A DNA stretch of 64,000 nucleotides from Ostrinia nubilalis (taxonomy: Eukaryota; Arthropoda; Insecta; Lepidoptera; Crambidae): contig NC_087107.1 of the NCBI RefSeq assembly GCF_963855985.1, forward strand, positions 4,278,001 through 4,342,000, given 5' to 3'. Positions 1 to 9,974 of the stretch are shown here, piece after piece; positions within the stretch are counted from its first letter, which is position 1; the number at the start of each line of letters is the position of its first letter. Under the pieces are notes generated by a model. The model was not told where the DNA came from, did no database searches, and saw nothing but the letters and a program-made list of their open reading frames with translations. The position numbers and the translations under genes are program-made.

Positions 1-165
1 TATATATCTATCATCGAAAAGTTCAGAGGAAGCTACAGATCCATTAAGCCATGTCTCGCATAAGCAAATAACATCATAATTATTTAGTAATACAGAATTC
101 ATTATATCATTAGTTTTAGATTTAGTACCTCTAATATTCTGGTAGTATACAGACAATTTGTCCAT
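1..165 (-). CDS. Non-LTR retrotransposon ORF2, N-terminal endonuclease start (partial)
   Basis: Runs off the left edge of the window. Read on the minus strand from the ATG at 165, 55 codons are open. They start MDKLSVYYQNIRG and include the block DVICLCETWL at residues 31-40. The QN-RG pair and the 'ICLCETWL' block are hallmarks of the apurinic/apyrimidinic-type endonuclease that opens ORF2 of non-LTR retrotransposons, where it nicks target DNA for reverse transcription. The ATG lies 62 nt downstream of the ORF1 stop, the normal ORF1-ORF2 order. Reverse transcriptase would lie beyond the window, so I cannot say whether the element is complete. Confidence 0.88.
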   Translation of the reverse strand, partial: MDKLSVYYQNIRGTKSKTNDIMNSVLLNNYDVICLCETWLNGSVASSELFDDRYI

Positions 166-227
166 CTTAAGATTAACTAAACACTGTATTGTATAAGTAA
201 AGAAAAATAAAAAATAAAAAGTCAGTT

Positions 228-1283
228 CTAAGTTAGTGAACTTAATGTTTTTTGACACTTAATGTGTACGAACGGTGATGTTTCATTTTTACGCATTAAT
301 ATTCGCCCACCACGCACCCATACAAATTTGTAGGATAACTCTTTGGCCCTTGCTCGAGCCGCGGCGTGCAGCGCTTTATTGGATGGTGACAGATGCTCCG
401 ATACGTAGATGGGTGCAGTAGGTCCATCAAAACCCAACAGGGACGTTCCAAGTTTGTTTTTAGGATTTGACTTGTTGTATCGTGTAACAGCTGAGTAAAA
501 CTCGTCACGACAGCGAGTACTTCTTAGTTGAACCACTATCGCTCGCGGAGTCTTACTTTCTTTATTTCTGTGTGCAACCCTCGTACAGTTCAATATATCC
601 GTGTCGTTCAATTTCAATGATATTGCAGAAGAAATTTTGTTCACAATAGCAACAACATTTTCTTTTTTATGTTCGGGGACTCCTTGAATCTCTAGATTGT
701 TGTTTCTCATATACTGTTCAAGTTGGTCGATCCGCTCTGACATAACCGAGACGGTTGTACGAAGTTGTTCACATTCAGCTTTCATATTTTTGTGTTCAGT
801 CATTATATTGTTTGTGGATTTCAATAAGTCATCGTATTGATTGCTGATGTATTGTACTGAGTTTTGCAACTCCAATAATTTGTCATTGATTGGAGCGAGT
901 TCCGAACGAATCGCGGCTCTTATCTCGCTTCTTATCAGTCTGGTAAGGTCCTGGTCAGAACACACATTCTTATTTTGGCCACTCCTTAATGTTACGTTGT
1001 CCTTTGGCGAATCCTCCGTCACGTGATCAGGGGAGCTATCTTGGGTGGGATTAGAACGCACTGGTGTCTCTGTAGTATCACTCTTTGGCTTCTTGCTCAT
1101 ACATTCAGGGCAGGTCCATGTTTGCTTACGTTCACCTCCAGCACCGTAAAAGCTGTAAAAGCGTCTTTCACTGACACCAGTGCATGGAAGATCATAAACC
1201 TTAGAGCACTTTGAGCATTTAAGGTATTGTTTGCCTTTCACTGTATTAAAGCAACCTGCACAGATCACCTGTTTTGAAGCCAT
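228..1283 (-). CDS. Non-LTR retrotransposon ORF1 protein (PHD-like finger, coiled coil, FP-like domain)
   Basis: An intact 351-codon frame ending in TAG. Residues 8-61 form a cysteine-rich finger with pairs at C8/C11, C23/C26 and C58/C61 plus C34, like the PHD fingers of several insect CR1/Jockey-group ORF1 proteins; the usual PHD histidine is not obvious (the stretch reads VYDLPC). Residues about 110-195 are heptad-like and probably form a coiled coil for trimerisation. Residues about 190-345 resemble the nucleic-acid-binding C-terminal domain shared with baculovirus FP proteins and many lepidopteran ORF1 proteins. By analogy it binds element RNA as a ribonucleoprotein. ORF2 follows 62 nt downstream. 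The lack of stops or frameshifts suggests a young insertion. Clade assignment is inference. Confidence 0.85.
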   Translation of the reverse strand: MASKQVICAGCFNTVKGKQYLKCSKCSKVYDLPCTGVSERRFYSFYGAGGERKQTWTCPECMSKKPKSDTTETPVRSNPTQDSSPDHVTEDSPKDNVTLRSGQNKNVCSDQDLTRLIRSEIRAAIRSELAPINDKLLELQNSVQYISNQYDDLLKSTNNIMTEHKNMKAECEQLRTTVSVMSERIDQLEQYMRNNNLEIQGVPEHKKENVVAIVNKISSAISLKLNDTDILNCTRVAHRNKESKTPRAIVVQLRSTRCRDEFYSAVTRYNKSNPKNKLGTSLLGFDGPTAPIYVSEHLSPSNKALHAAARARAKELSYKFVWVRGGRILMRKNETSPFVHIKCQKTLSSLT

Positions 1284-2100
1284 TTTAATATTATAATCAA
1301 TATTTCAAAAATAAAGTAGTGATGAAACAAATGTAGTACAGCAACAAAGTCTCGCGCTCAAATATTCTGGGCGGTAAACAACACCGAGCACGTCAATAAA
1401 TGCTCCCGCACGGTTTAGTAGCCGGCGAGCTGTAGGACTCGTGAGTTCGCGAGAATAACGTCTTAAGCGCCGTGCGACCTGAGGCGCTTACGCGTTACGT
1501 TAAGTTGGTTTGCACTGCACTTTAACTATCTTGATTTGCACGGTTATTTGTTAATATTTGTCCTAATAATATCGTATTTACACTTCACCAAAAGTTATTT
1601 GTACATAAAACTGTTTATTTACAGTCATATTCATATGATAGATGTAAAATTTGCACTTGAAAACAATTCTAGACCACAGTTTAATCAAATAATTTCGGGA
1701 GCGCACTCGTAAGCAGCCTGCGTGAACCGAGTACCCGCGTAATGGTTTATGTCACTTCTTAAAGTGTAAAAAGACCCGTAAGTACCTAATCAATTTCTTT
1801 AAATTAATCGATTCAGTCCTTTTCCAGTAGGCCTAGGATGCGCGTCGCGATAAGCGGTTATCACGCCATTTTGTCGATTTTGCCCATACATTTTGACATC
1901 GATAAAGTATATCACGGCGTGCATCCTAGCTCGGCAGAACAAAAAATTCGTGTTCTTTTTATGTCATGCACCCGCCCTAACATCAAATCGCCCGATATTC
2001 GAACAATCGATGATTTAGCCCAGCCTCCCGATGCCATCTGTCCAAGTGTTGTCTTGCTCAACTCTCAAATACGCTCGACGTAATCGCTAGACGTTCTGTC
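1284..2100 (-). other. Upstream region of the retrotransposon, probably including its 5' UTR
   Basis: No convincing gene. The stretch nearest ORF1 (about 1330-1520) is more GC/CpG-rich than its surroundings, as expected for an internal LINE promoter/5' UTR. The element's true 5' end cannot be fixed without another copy. The 81-codon plus-strand frame at 1838-2083 resembles nothing I know and is probably chance. Confidence 0.35.
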
Positions 2101-2398
2101 ACTCGAATAAGTGTTTGACAATGCTAATCGGTAATCGGACATCGTTAAAAAAGTCCTACGGCGAAATGTACGGCAGTATTTTTAGACTGATAGCACTATT
2201 GTGGAAATAATTGAATGTATGTATTGTAATTTTACAAGTGTTAGAGCATTGTGTAATGTTGTTCATGAAAATTATCGATCACATTGTCATTGATTTATGT
2301 ATGGCCGATTTATGTCTAAACATAGCATTATTTTGTGGTTATCGTATCTAATACAATATAGGTAAAGCAAAATATCAGTCATGTCTCTTTTATAGTAT

Positions 2399-2643
2399 AC
2401 TAGCTTACCGCCCGCGGCTTCGCCCGCGTGGAATATTTCTGCAACAGAAAAACTTTATCGCGCGCATCACTGTTTTTTAAAAACCGGGATAAAAACTATC
2501 CTATGGCCTTTCCCGGGACTCAAACTATCTTTATGCCAAATTTCATCAAAATCGGTTCAGTGGTTTAGGCGTGAAAGCAAGACAGACAGACAGACAGAGA
2601 CAGACAGAGTTACTTTCGCATTTATAATATTAGTACCTATAGA
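2399..2643 (-). mobile_element. Short non-autonomous Helitron (Lep1-like)
   Basis: Read on the minus strand it starts TC at 2643, continues into a TAATATTATAAATGCGAAAG-type head, carries a CTGT/CAGACAGA-rich stretch and the AAATCGGTTCAG block, and ends in a GC hairpin (CGCGG loop CCGCG) followed by CTAGT at 2403-2399. A 5' TC, a 3' hairpin and a CTRRT end are the Helitron signature, and this family is abundant in Lepidoptera. It has no coding capacity and would depend on a Rep/helicase supplied elsewhere. The base before TC is A, as expected; the base after the end is not the expected T. Confidence 0.85.
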
Positions 2644-2830
2644 TTAGAATAATTATAATTTACGACAATGTGAAATAACTTTCGGCGATCAGAACCTCTA
2701 ATAACACGTCATAAATTCTAGTTTCTCTAATATATCAGCTGTATAACTGTTGTATTCGATATTGATCTAATGTAACTAATCCCAACAACAATGACCTTTT
2801 TAGCAGCGGACAGGACCAGGCAAATCCGTA

Positions 2831-3224
2831 GACTAGGGTCGTGTCGCCTGTTTGCGTCCACCTACCTAATAGCATCCAAACAACACGGATCACTTCTTAA
2901 AAATAGTGGAAAATACTTCCTGATATTTACATAAAACTTATGGCTTTGTGAGTGTGTCAGTTTTATTATCTCCCGCTGTATTAAAAGAAGAATTTGTGTG
3001 CTTACCACGAGTTTACGTTAGGTGTGCTCGCTAGCAACTGCGTAAAAAATTAAATTAAATGTGTGACATATTGTGCTCTTAGCGACTACTTTATAGAAAT
3101 AAAATCTTCATATATTTTTTTGACGTACTCGCTAGCGAGCACACCTAAGGTATAGTCATGGTAAGCACACTGTTTTTTAAACCCAAATGGGTGGCGGACA
3201 CAAACAGGCGGTGTTACCCTAGTC
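2831..3224. mobile_element. Palindromic MITE, outer element of a nested pair
   Basis: GACTAGGGTCGTGTCGCCTG at 2831-2850 and the following bases match, inverted, the sequence ending CCCTAGTC at 3224 (GTGGCGGACACAAACAGGCG on the plus strand at 3191-3210). The arms are about 33 bp and imperfect. A second palindrome lies inside. No reading frame. Superfamily not assigned. Confidence 0.6.
2995..3171. mobile_element. Palindromic MITE nested inside the 2831-3224 element
   Basis: TGTGTGCTTACC near 2995-3006 pairs with GGTAAGCACAC at 3160-3170, and the pairing continues inward through the conserved TTAGGTGTGCTCGCTAGC block. The arms are about 50 bp each with scattered mismatches, around an AT-rich centre. 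Non-coding. Confidence 0.7.
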
Positions 3225-3579
3225 CCCCACAGCGCGGTACGACACCGTCAGTGCAGCACTTATGGGACAATCGCTCGAGTAATTAATCGATACAATCTAT
3301 CGATACTTAAGTGAGGTATACACTGAGCGATGGATTAGATATGAAAACCATCAGAAGAATGTCGCAGCGGATTAGAAGCAGATACGCTGCTTGTTTTTTT
3401 ATATAAATAAAAATGCCATTCATTAGTTTAATTCGTAAACAATAAGACTACCTTTAAGTACAAATTTAGAATGTTAACCTGTATCCATACTTCACAAATA
3501 TAGAGAGCATTTTACGTTCCAGTGTTGTATCATTTTCCTTTAACTTAAAAGTTATTAGGAAAAAAATAAGTGCAATACT

Positions 3580-3728
3580 TAGGCTGGGTTGCACCATCTT
3601 ACAAAAGTTTTTTGTATGGAGTTTGACAGATTTGACAAACGTCAAAAATCTATCAAACTCTATACATAAAACCCCGGTTATCATTATAGGTAGTTACGGT
3701 CAAAGTTAAATGGTGCAACTTAACCTTA
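3580..3728 (+). mobile_element. MITE, 'GGCTGGGTTGCACCA' family, copy 1
   Basis: Begins TAGGCTGGGTTGCACCATC and ends in an inverted TGGTGCAACTTAACCTTA. The interior has the TTTGACAAACGTCAAAAATC block shared with copies at 44271, 45783 and 63435. A TA at both ends fits a TA target duplication (Tc1/mariner-like), but this is not proven. Non-coding. Confidence 0.75.
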
Positions 3729-3911
3729 AAGTCCAACATTGTGCAATCTAACACATAAACAAAAACCCACGAACAACAAAACACGATGCATATTGTTTTT
3801 TCTGCGCAAAGTGCTCCGACTTCCCGATTTATCAGATCCAGTTCCGACTATCCGATTAATCGGAAGGTGTGCATGCACTCTAGGGCGAAGTCGATAAACA
3901 ATAAGCGGGCG

Positions 3912-4254
3912 CAGGGTTGCCAGGTCCAAAAACACAAAAGCCGGACTCTGTGCTTGATTTGACCGGACATTGTACCCTAAAAGCCGGACATGTGACCGGA
4001 GGGGGCGGGGGGGTGGTATTTGTGTCATAGCTCACGAGTGAGTACTATCATATCGGTGCGCTTCATATTATTCTGTGGCTCGACTTTCGGCTGGCGCGAC
4101 AGCCAAATAAAAAGCCTGACAAAAGCCGGACAGGCCGGACAAGACAATATTTGGCCGGACAAGACAATATTTGGCCGGACAAGACAATATTTGGCCGGAC
4201 AAGCCCGTAAAAAGCCAAACATGTCCGGCTAAAGCCGGACACCTGGCAACCCTA
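3912..4254. mobile_element. hAT-like MITE with 8-bp target duplication
   Basis: Termini CAGGGTTGCCAGGT (3912-3925) and ACCTGGCAACCCTA (4241-4254) are inverted repeats. They are flanked by AGCGGGCG (3904-3911) and AGCAGGCG (4255-4262), an 8-bp direct repeat with one mismatch. CAGGG-type ends with 8-bp duplications are typical of hAT transposons. The interior is full of CCGGAC motifs and a 20-bp tandem repeat. It has no transposase; the small frames here are repeat artefacts. Confidence 0.7.
4133..4203 (+). repeat. Tandem repeat, three 20-bp units plus a partial fourth
   Basis: The unit GGCCGGACAAGACAATATTT is repeated three times without change (4133-4192), followed by a partial unit. It lies inside the hAT-like MITE and probably expanded by slippage. 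Confidence 0.95.
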
Positions 4255-5174
4255 AGCAGGCGGCTCGATTATCGATAAGTTATCGATGGAATGGCCAGTC
4301 TAATGGGCCTACCACTGAGGGATTTACACTTTCTAAACTGACTTAAAGGGCGCGGATCGATTGGGATATCGTTATGCGATTCGATTTGGTATTGCTGATA
4401 GTTGGACAATTCGAATAAATTAGTTGGGGTAAGCTGAAAGGTTGTGTCTAGTGTTGTGAGTAATTTATTTGTAGGTATCAGCAGCTTGAAAAATGGTAAC
4501 TAGTGTCCATAATTTCCTCTTTATTTCACATCTTAAAGGCACTAATGATCAACAAAATACCTACATATAAAACTTGTTTGGCGTTCTCCTGCAACCAAGC
4601 CGAAGAGAAGACAATAAAATTGTTTGAATTAAGAGGGGAAATATTGATCATGTTGTTTCTTTGAAAATAACATTTTACGAGTATGTCAAAATTCTGCTGC
4701 TCTCGCGTATTAATCAGTTTCTTGACATTGAACAATCATCATTGCTCAATATTTCAGAGGTACATTTTTCTTTAATGTACGCACATCCCTATTACCAACA
4801 GATATTTCAAGCTGTAAACCAAGCCCACTAGTAAAACAGCATTAATCTTCAAACGAAAAACAGAAACTATTTGTAAACATCGTTATTCCCGCAATCTACC
4901 CTATTCGAATCTGTGTACGTCCCGCGAAATTCCCGGTATCCCGATTAACATCACTAGTACGGAGCTAGTACTCGGGAACTGATACTGGCAGATATACCCT
5001 ATTAATAATGCATTGCTTGCCTTACCAGTCGAATTGGGAGTACTAGATATGACAGTTATCAGATTTTCTAATTGTAGTAAATTGGAGCTGATAGTTTGTT
5101 GGTTAAATATCTTAAATCGACCTGAATGCTGACGACCACCCTATATGTAGAATTTCATGATCAACATTATCATT

Positions 5175-5333
5175 TCAGCCATAGGACGTCCACTGCTGAA
5201 CATAGGCCTCTCCCAATGACTTCAACATCGCACGGTTGGTAGCGGCCTGCATCCAGCGCCTTCCTGCTACCTTTATCAGGTCGTCGGTCCTCCTTGTGGG
5301 TGGACATCTCACGCTGCGTTTTCCGGTACGCGG
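5175..5333 (-). pseudogene. 3' end of a non-LTR retrotransposon ORF (RTE-like 'EAYVQQWTS' family)
   Basis: On the minus strand about 52 codons are open to a TGA at 5177-5175. They carry RRTDDLIKVAGRRWMQAA and the ending GEAYVQQWTS. This C-terminus is common in lepidopteran endonuclease-reverse transcriptase elements, whose 3' UTR is a TGATGATGA-like repeat; here the tail is short and imperfect (5165-5174). The copy is truncated 5' at about 5333, leaving only the last part of the ORF. Related ends occur at 7390, 33206, 37729 and 47225. Confidence 0.8.
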
Positions 5334-5365
5334 CTATAGAATTTAACTGTTTGATAAATAATGGA

Positions 5366-5560
5366 ATGGGAAAAGTTTTACGAGATCTAGGTATGCCCCG
5401 AATTAGATTTTCTAGTAGGTATTGGGAACGTGCGAAGTGGGTGGAAGGGGTAAAGAAAACGATCGCTGCGCTCGTCGCGGCACAAATGTGTAACATTATG
5501 GGCAAGGGAAGCAAACAAACTTGTCTTGTCATTGTCAATGTTGTTTTGATTTTAATGTGA
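5366..5560 (+). CDS. Unrecognised small reading frame followed by a polyadenylation signal
   Basis: From the ATG at 5366, 64 codons are open to TGA at 5560 (the frame extends back to 5294 only through retrotransposon sequence). The product is basic in its first half (RDLGMPRIRFSSRYWERAKW) and hydrophobic at its end (TCLVIVNVVLILM). An AATAAA lies downstream at about 5669. I recognise no family. It crosses the left arm of the 18-bp inverted pair at 5416. It may be a chance frame or the end of a degraded transcript. Confidence 0.2.
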   Translation: MGKVLRDLGMPRIRFSSRYWERAKWVEGVKKTIAALVAAQMCNIMGKGSKQTCLVIVNVVLILM

Positions 5561-6557
5561 TTGTGTTAATTTATTCAATTGTATTGATGATATTGTACAT
5601 GTATGTTGTGTTTTAGTTAATTTACAGCCTCCAATCTTTTCCAAGAGTAAATACTGTTGTAAAAGGTAAATAAAATTCAACTTTTGAAAAACATAACTGT
5701 TTTTTATTTTATAAAGTTCTGCACTTATATTATTATCATTATAATATTAAATTAACACTTTTTTATCAGTATCATTACTGCAACACATCCAAACATAAGA
5801 AGTTAGCATAAATTGAAGATATTTGACGTAATATAGATTGTTGTTCACAACAGTCAGTCTTAGATACTGATCCAAACATATCTTGAAAATAGCTCCCTTT
5901 GGAATATTTACAAGCTACAAATTGACGAATAATGGTTCTCCCCATTGTTGTTCGATGCTCGTTTTTAAATTACTATGTTGTTAATGTAACATATTAAAGC
6001 AGCAACATGTTTGCACTTGCCGCTCTGGTTATAAACGCAGCTGCATTTTACTCCTGTGACAACCCTAGCATGATCGATCTGTAATAAATGCAATGAATAT
6101 TTATTTTATAACTTTCTTTAGTCATTTCTAACTAATCTTTAGTCATATTTTTAGGTTAGGAGATTACTTACGTTTAAACTTGTTTTATAGGGTGTCGAGG
6201 TCACCGATGTTTGACGAATGATGGTGGCTCAATAAATAACTATTGCCATTAGTTCTCAGCTCTTCTACATTCCTCACATGCTCTGCTAGTACCAATTTTT
6301 TTCCTTTAGCTGAGTTTGGGGTTGGAAACTTATTGTGTGTTTTACACACTCAAAACCAGTTTTTATAATGACGTCCATTTCTCCATAAACATTTTTTATT
6401 AAATTCCATTCAACGTACCATTTATTATCTTTTAAAGTACATTTTATTTACTCTAATCAATAAAAATAAGAAAGTCGTTGTTATTTATTTTTTGACATAT
6501 GCCCCTTAAAGTTTCGTTGGCAGATGGCGCTAATGTCGTGCACGTTCCCAATACCTA
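5416..6557. repeat. 18-bp perfect inverted pair about 1.1 kb apart
   Basis: TAGGTATTGGGAACGTGC at 5416-5433 reappears inverted at 6540-6557. Because TA begins the left arm and ends the right arm, the arms can also be read as 16-bp terminal repeats flanked by a TA target duplication. The SWIM pseudogene lies between them. Whether this is a transposon boundary or a coincidence is open. Confidence 0.55.
5775..6430 (-). pseudogene. Degenerate SWIM-type zinc-finger protein gene, two exons
   Basis: On the minus strand exon 1 (about 6430-6172) reads KWYVEWNLIKNVYGEM, then after a frameshift LVLAEHVRNVEELR. GTAAGT at 6171 and TTATTACAG at 6087-6079 bound a 93-bp intron. Exon 2 (6078-5775) holds VKCSCVYNQSGKCKHVAAL at about 6045-5995, a clear SWIM finger (C-x-C-x7-C-x-H). 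The following KTSIEQQWGEP and YSKGSYFQDMF segments are in shifted frames. The order matches insect proteins that combine a SWIM finger with, in full-length members, a YqaJ-type nuclease; that link is from general knowledge. Several frameshifts and stops show it is dead. Confidence 0.65.
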
Positions 6558-6757
6558 TATTTTTTATAAACAACGAGGAAGCTCTAGGCCTGCATTTCAC
6601 TTGATGAAAAGTGATGATTAGGCCGAGGTGGAAGCGAGCTTCACCTGGAATCCTCAACCACCAAGGAACTGGCTATCTTACCTCCAACTGTCAGAACACG
6701 ACAATGCTTTTGACAATGTTGTTAAGGCAACAGATTAAGGTAAGATGAAGGTATGTT
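6558..6757 (-). mobile_element. tRNA-type SINE fragment (family 1)
   Basis: Matches the 3' two-thirds of the full SINE at 60035-60364 in inverse orientation: an A/T tail, CAACGAGGAAGCTCT, AGGTGGAAGCGAGCTTCACC and AACTGGCTATCTTACCTCC. The tRNA-like head is missing (5' truncated at about 6757). It abuts the right arm of the 18-bp inverted pair. Confidence 0.8.
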
Positions 6758-7337
6758 ACCTACTCAGATCTTCCTAAATGTTTATTTTTATCTTTTCACT
6801 CGTATTATGTGATGACAGTCATTTCACCACAGATAAATAAATAGTTTTCACTTAAGTATTTACTATTTTGTCGACAGCAAACTTATTAAAGCAATAAGAA
6901 TCGCCTCCCAGGCCCAGGTACGAGTAAGACTCACTTAATATTTCAATTGAGTCTCTAGCAACACTTAATCGCTCTTACCACAGTTTTCCTTGTAAACATT
7001 AACTTTAATGTTACAAAATAATTTTCTGTTAGCCGATAGGTTATAACGAGTGTTAGAGCTAGAATGCTAAAGATTATCCCTGACTAGTACAAATGCTTGG
7101 GGCAAACTCGGTATTATATTTGACTTGTACGCCCCGGGGTACAGTTTAGCTTATCTTCGTGCTATTTTAATTGTGGATAAATTATCAAAGAGGAAAGTGA
7201 ACATGCGATTATATTGAGCAATGGATGCTGTTAAAATATTAATGAATTTAAAATTAAATTAGGTGTTTCTTATTAGTATCTTTAATATTTTTGCTGGTAA
7301 TATAAATTACGTTACGTGTGACTTTTGGAGGTAGCAG

Positions 7338-7391
7338 GAAGTTCAAATTCAAATACTTTACTCAGTACATAGGCCCTTTCCAGGGCATTTA
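7338..7391 (-). mobile_element. LINE 3' end fragment ('GGCCCTTTCCAGGGC' tail)
   Basis: AAATTCAAATACTTTACTCA followed by the GGCCCTTTCCAGGGC hairpin is the same as the longer copy at 63103. The leading AAATTCAAAT would be the tail of an element lying on the minus strand. Non-coding. Confidence 0.55.
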
Positions 7392-7501
7392 TACATGGAT
7401 GCTGATCGCTACCAACCGGCCTTTGTGGAAATCATTAGGGAAGGATGTTCAGTATTGTTCAGCAGTGGACGTCCTATGGCCGAAAATGATGATGATGATG
7501 T
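7390..7501 (+). pseudogene. Retrotransposon 3' end (EAYVQQWTS family), frameshifted
   Basis: Plus-strand codons give WMLIATNRPLWKSLGKDVQ. A small insertion then breaks the frame before CAGCAGTGGACGTCC, and the copy ends in an ATGATGATG-type tail. It is a decayed relative of the copy at 47225-47305. Confidence 0.7.
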
Positions 7502-9843
7502 GTATTTTGGTGAATTCATGAACATGCAAAGTATGTTCATATGAATCATGGTATAAAATCGCTATAATACTCGTAATTATCTACTTACAGCCGACATCTC
7601 TATAAGATACATTATCTCTGCTTAATTTGGAACTGACTAACAAACAATTTGCATAAATCATTTATTCTTATCTTACTTCACACAGAGCTCATTACTTTCA
7701 CCTCATTATCAACAACATTTGATTAGCACTAATCATAAATTCAACCCATCATCTGCCTACACGTCCAGTCCACATAATCGACGTTAATGCCTCATAAATC
7801 CACGATCAGTTAGCGCCGTGTTAACTTAAGCACACTAATAATAATTGATCAACAAACTGCCTGGGGGCAACATAAACTGACGTCTCTATCATAAAAATAC
7901 AAACAATTTGACACCGGGTACTGGTGACGAGAAAAAACAAATAGTAGAGTTATTCAAAAACGCTTGAATTATTAAGTATTTATCTAAATCCGGTTAACTT
8001 TTCTTCACGTAGCTTCATTCTGGGTTAGTTACTGATCAATAAAATGGTCTCTAAAGAAACAAGTATCACATTCAGTCATTGTGTTAGATAAAGGGAGTAC
8101 CTAAAAAGATGAGGAATGAAAAAATAATTACATCTTTATGTTTAAAAATCAATGTAGAATAAAATATTTAATAAAATCACAACCTAAAATGATTTTACTT
8201 TTAATATTTAATAATTATCAATTAAGTGCCTCTAGACAATGTGACATTCGTCAGAGACTTCGATTTGAAAGCCTTATACTCATCACCAGTTTCATACTTG
8301 GCGCAATAATGTCAAATGTTACATCTCCAGTGTGCTCCAGGCACATTGAAGATGTCACTTGAAACCAGAAATCGATCCACATTTTCTTTAAACGTTAAAG
8401 CGCCCAACTTTATATTTCAACTTGTTTCGCCGACTGTACACAAATAATCGCCGGCGCAGAGCGTCGTTAAACTAATCAATTAGAGAGCGGCGGTCGCTCT
8501 GAAATGTGCGCACACGCAGAATCGATTCCAGTGCGCCGCGCATTCGTCTAGCTAGTTTATTTAATCTTATTTGTGTCAACCCACAGTTTTAGAGGAATAT
8601 TTGGACGAGAACGTCACTGTCATTATAACTAACTAAACCATAGAGGAATTATTGGTTTAATTCTCTAAGGACTAAACTATAATAAATTAACGGTCTGCTT
8701 AAGATAAAAAATATATTTTCAGGCAATTCTGGTTCATGGTTATTGACCTTAGAAAAAGTACCAAATAATGTAAATCAAGATTTAAAATGAGTTTTGGTAT
8801 GATTTTTAAAATTCCTTTGACTAAAAACTTATTTCAGTGGTTCGTTTAGGTACTAGTATTTTATCTGTTTGTCTGTTTTCTGTCTTTATTATGTTATCTG
8901 TGCTTTAAGTATCATTTAGGTACCTCAAGCAGTCCCAAGCTTAACATAGAAAAAGAAAAATTTTGGACCTAACGATATTCTCATATTATAATGACCCCAT
9001 TTATATAAAAGTTCAAAACCACCCGTTTAAAGTTACAAAATCACCTGATACCGTGCACGTCCAATTACGCAAGCGAGATACACATCGTTCACTTTTTGCC
9101 TCCTCGAAGCGACGCTAGCGCCAAATTCCAGAGAAATATCTCTTTATTTAAGAGGCAGCGCAGGTGGCTGGTTAAATTGAGATGTTCGTTAGTTCCTAAT
9201 GGTATGTATCAGTCAATCTGGGAGCCAGTTATTCTGCCGCCCGCGAACCTAAGCCGGCGACCAATGGCTCGTCATATGAGAGACGTGTATATTTCTTGCT
9301 CAGAGTATTTATTGGAAACACTACAGAAGATCAGAATCTTGCAGTATACCTTGACAGCTTCAGTAGATTTTTTATGTTAAATTGAATAAGTTGATTCCCG
9401 AAATTTCATGTAAATTGCATAAGGTTAAATTTAGGTAGCAAATACATGGCAAATGAAGCTTTATTAAAACAAAATATTGACATTTAAACTATTTTGTTCA
9501 GCTGAAGATATTTAATCATTTACTAAAAATAAATTACCGGTACGTAATACCGAAAATGCGTAAACATAGCCCTAAGTGGTCGAAGGGTCGCTTCACAGTA
9601 AATGTAAAAGCAGTAAATGCATAAAACGTTTTAATTATGAGCCTCCAGTCCAGTCGCGTCTGAAATGGCTCAAACAGATTAATTTACTATGCCTTCCGTA
9701 ACAGGGTAATCTATTTTTAAATCATTTGAAGCCAACAATATCCTTACTTTACTTAAAACCTGAAAAAGTGATGTGTCCCAAATAATAAACCTATAAACTA
9801 TGAGTTCATAGAGTCTGCCTCTCTTACCTACGTATGAGTGGCT
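7502..9843. other. Stretch without recognised gene
   Basis: AT-rich, with no convincing exon or known repeat. A more GC-rich patch at about 8430-8545 includes a small hairpin (AGAGCG...CGCTCT). Frames at 8138-8362 and 9096-9380 match nothing I know. Probably intron or intergenic DNA. Confidence 0.5.
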
Positions 9844-9974
9844 GATGCCCGTTTTCACCATCAATTTTTTTTCAAATGGGTCATGTTTAAGTGACTCCTT
9901 TGAAAACAAAATTCATGTTATGTGTTACCATAGGTCACTTAAAAATTAGGGATTGATAGTGAAAACAGGCATGA
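9844..9974. mobile_element. Palindromic MITE
   Basis: The left arm GATGCCCGTTTTCACCATCA (from 9844) pairs with the right arm ending TAGTGAAAACAGGCATG at about 9974. The inner blocks AAGTGACTCC and TAGGTCACTT also pair. The right arm is the better preserved. Non-coding. Confidence 0.65.

Noticed and set aside
1838..2083. 81-codon plus-strand frame beside the LINE
   Set aside because: Probably antisense to the LINE 5' UTR or chance; no family recognised.
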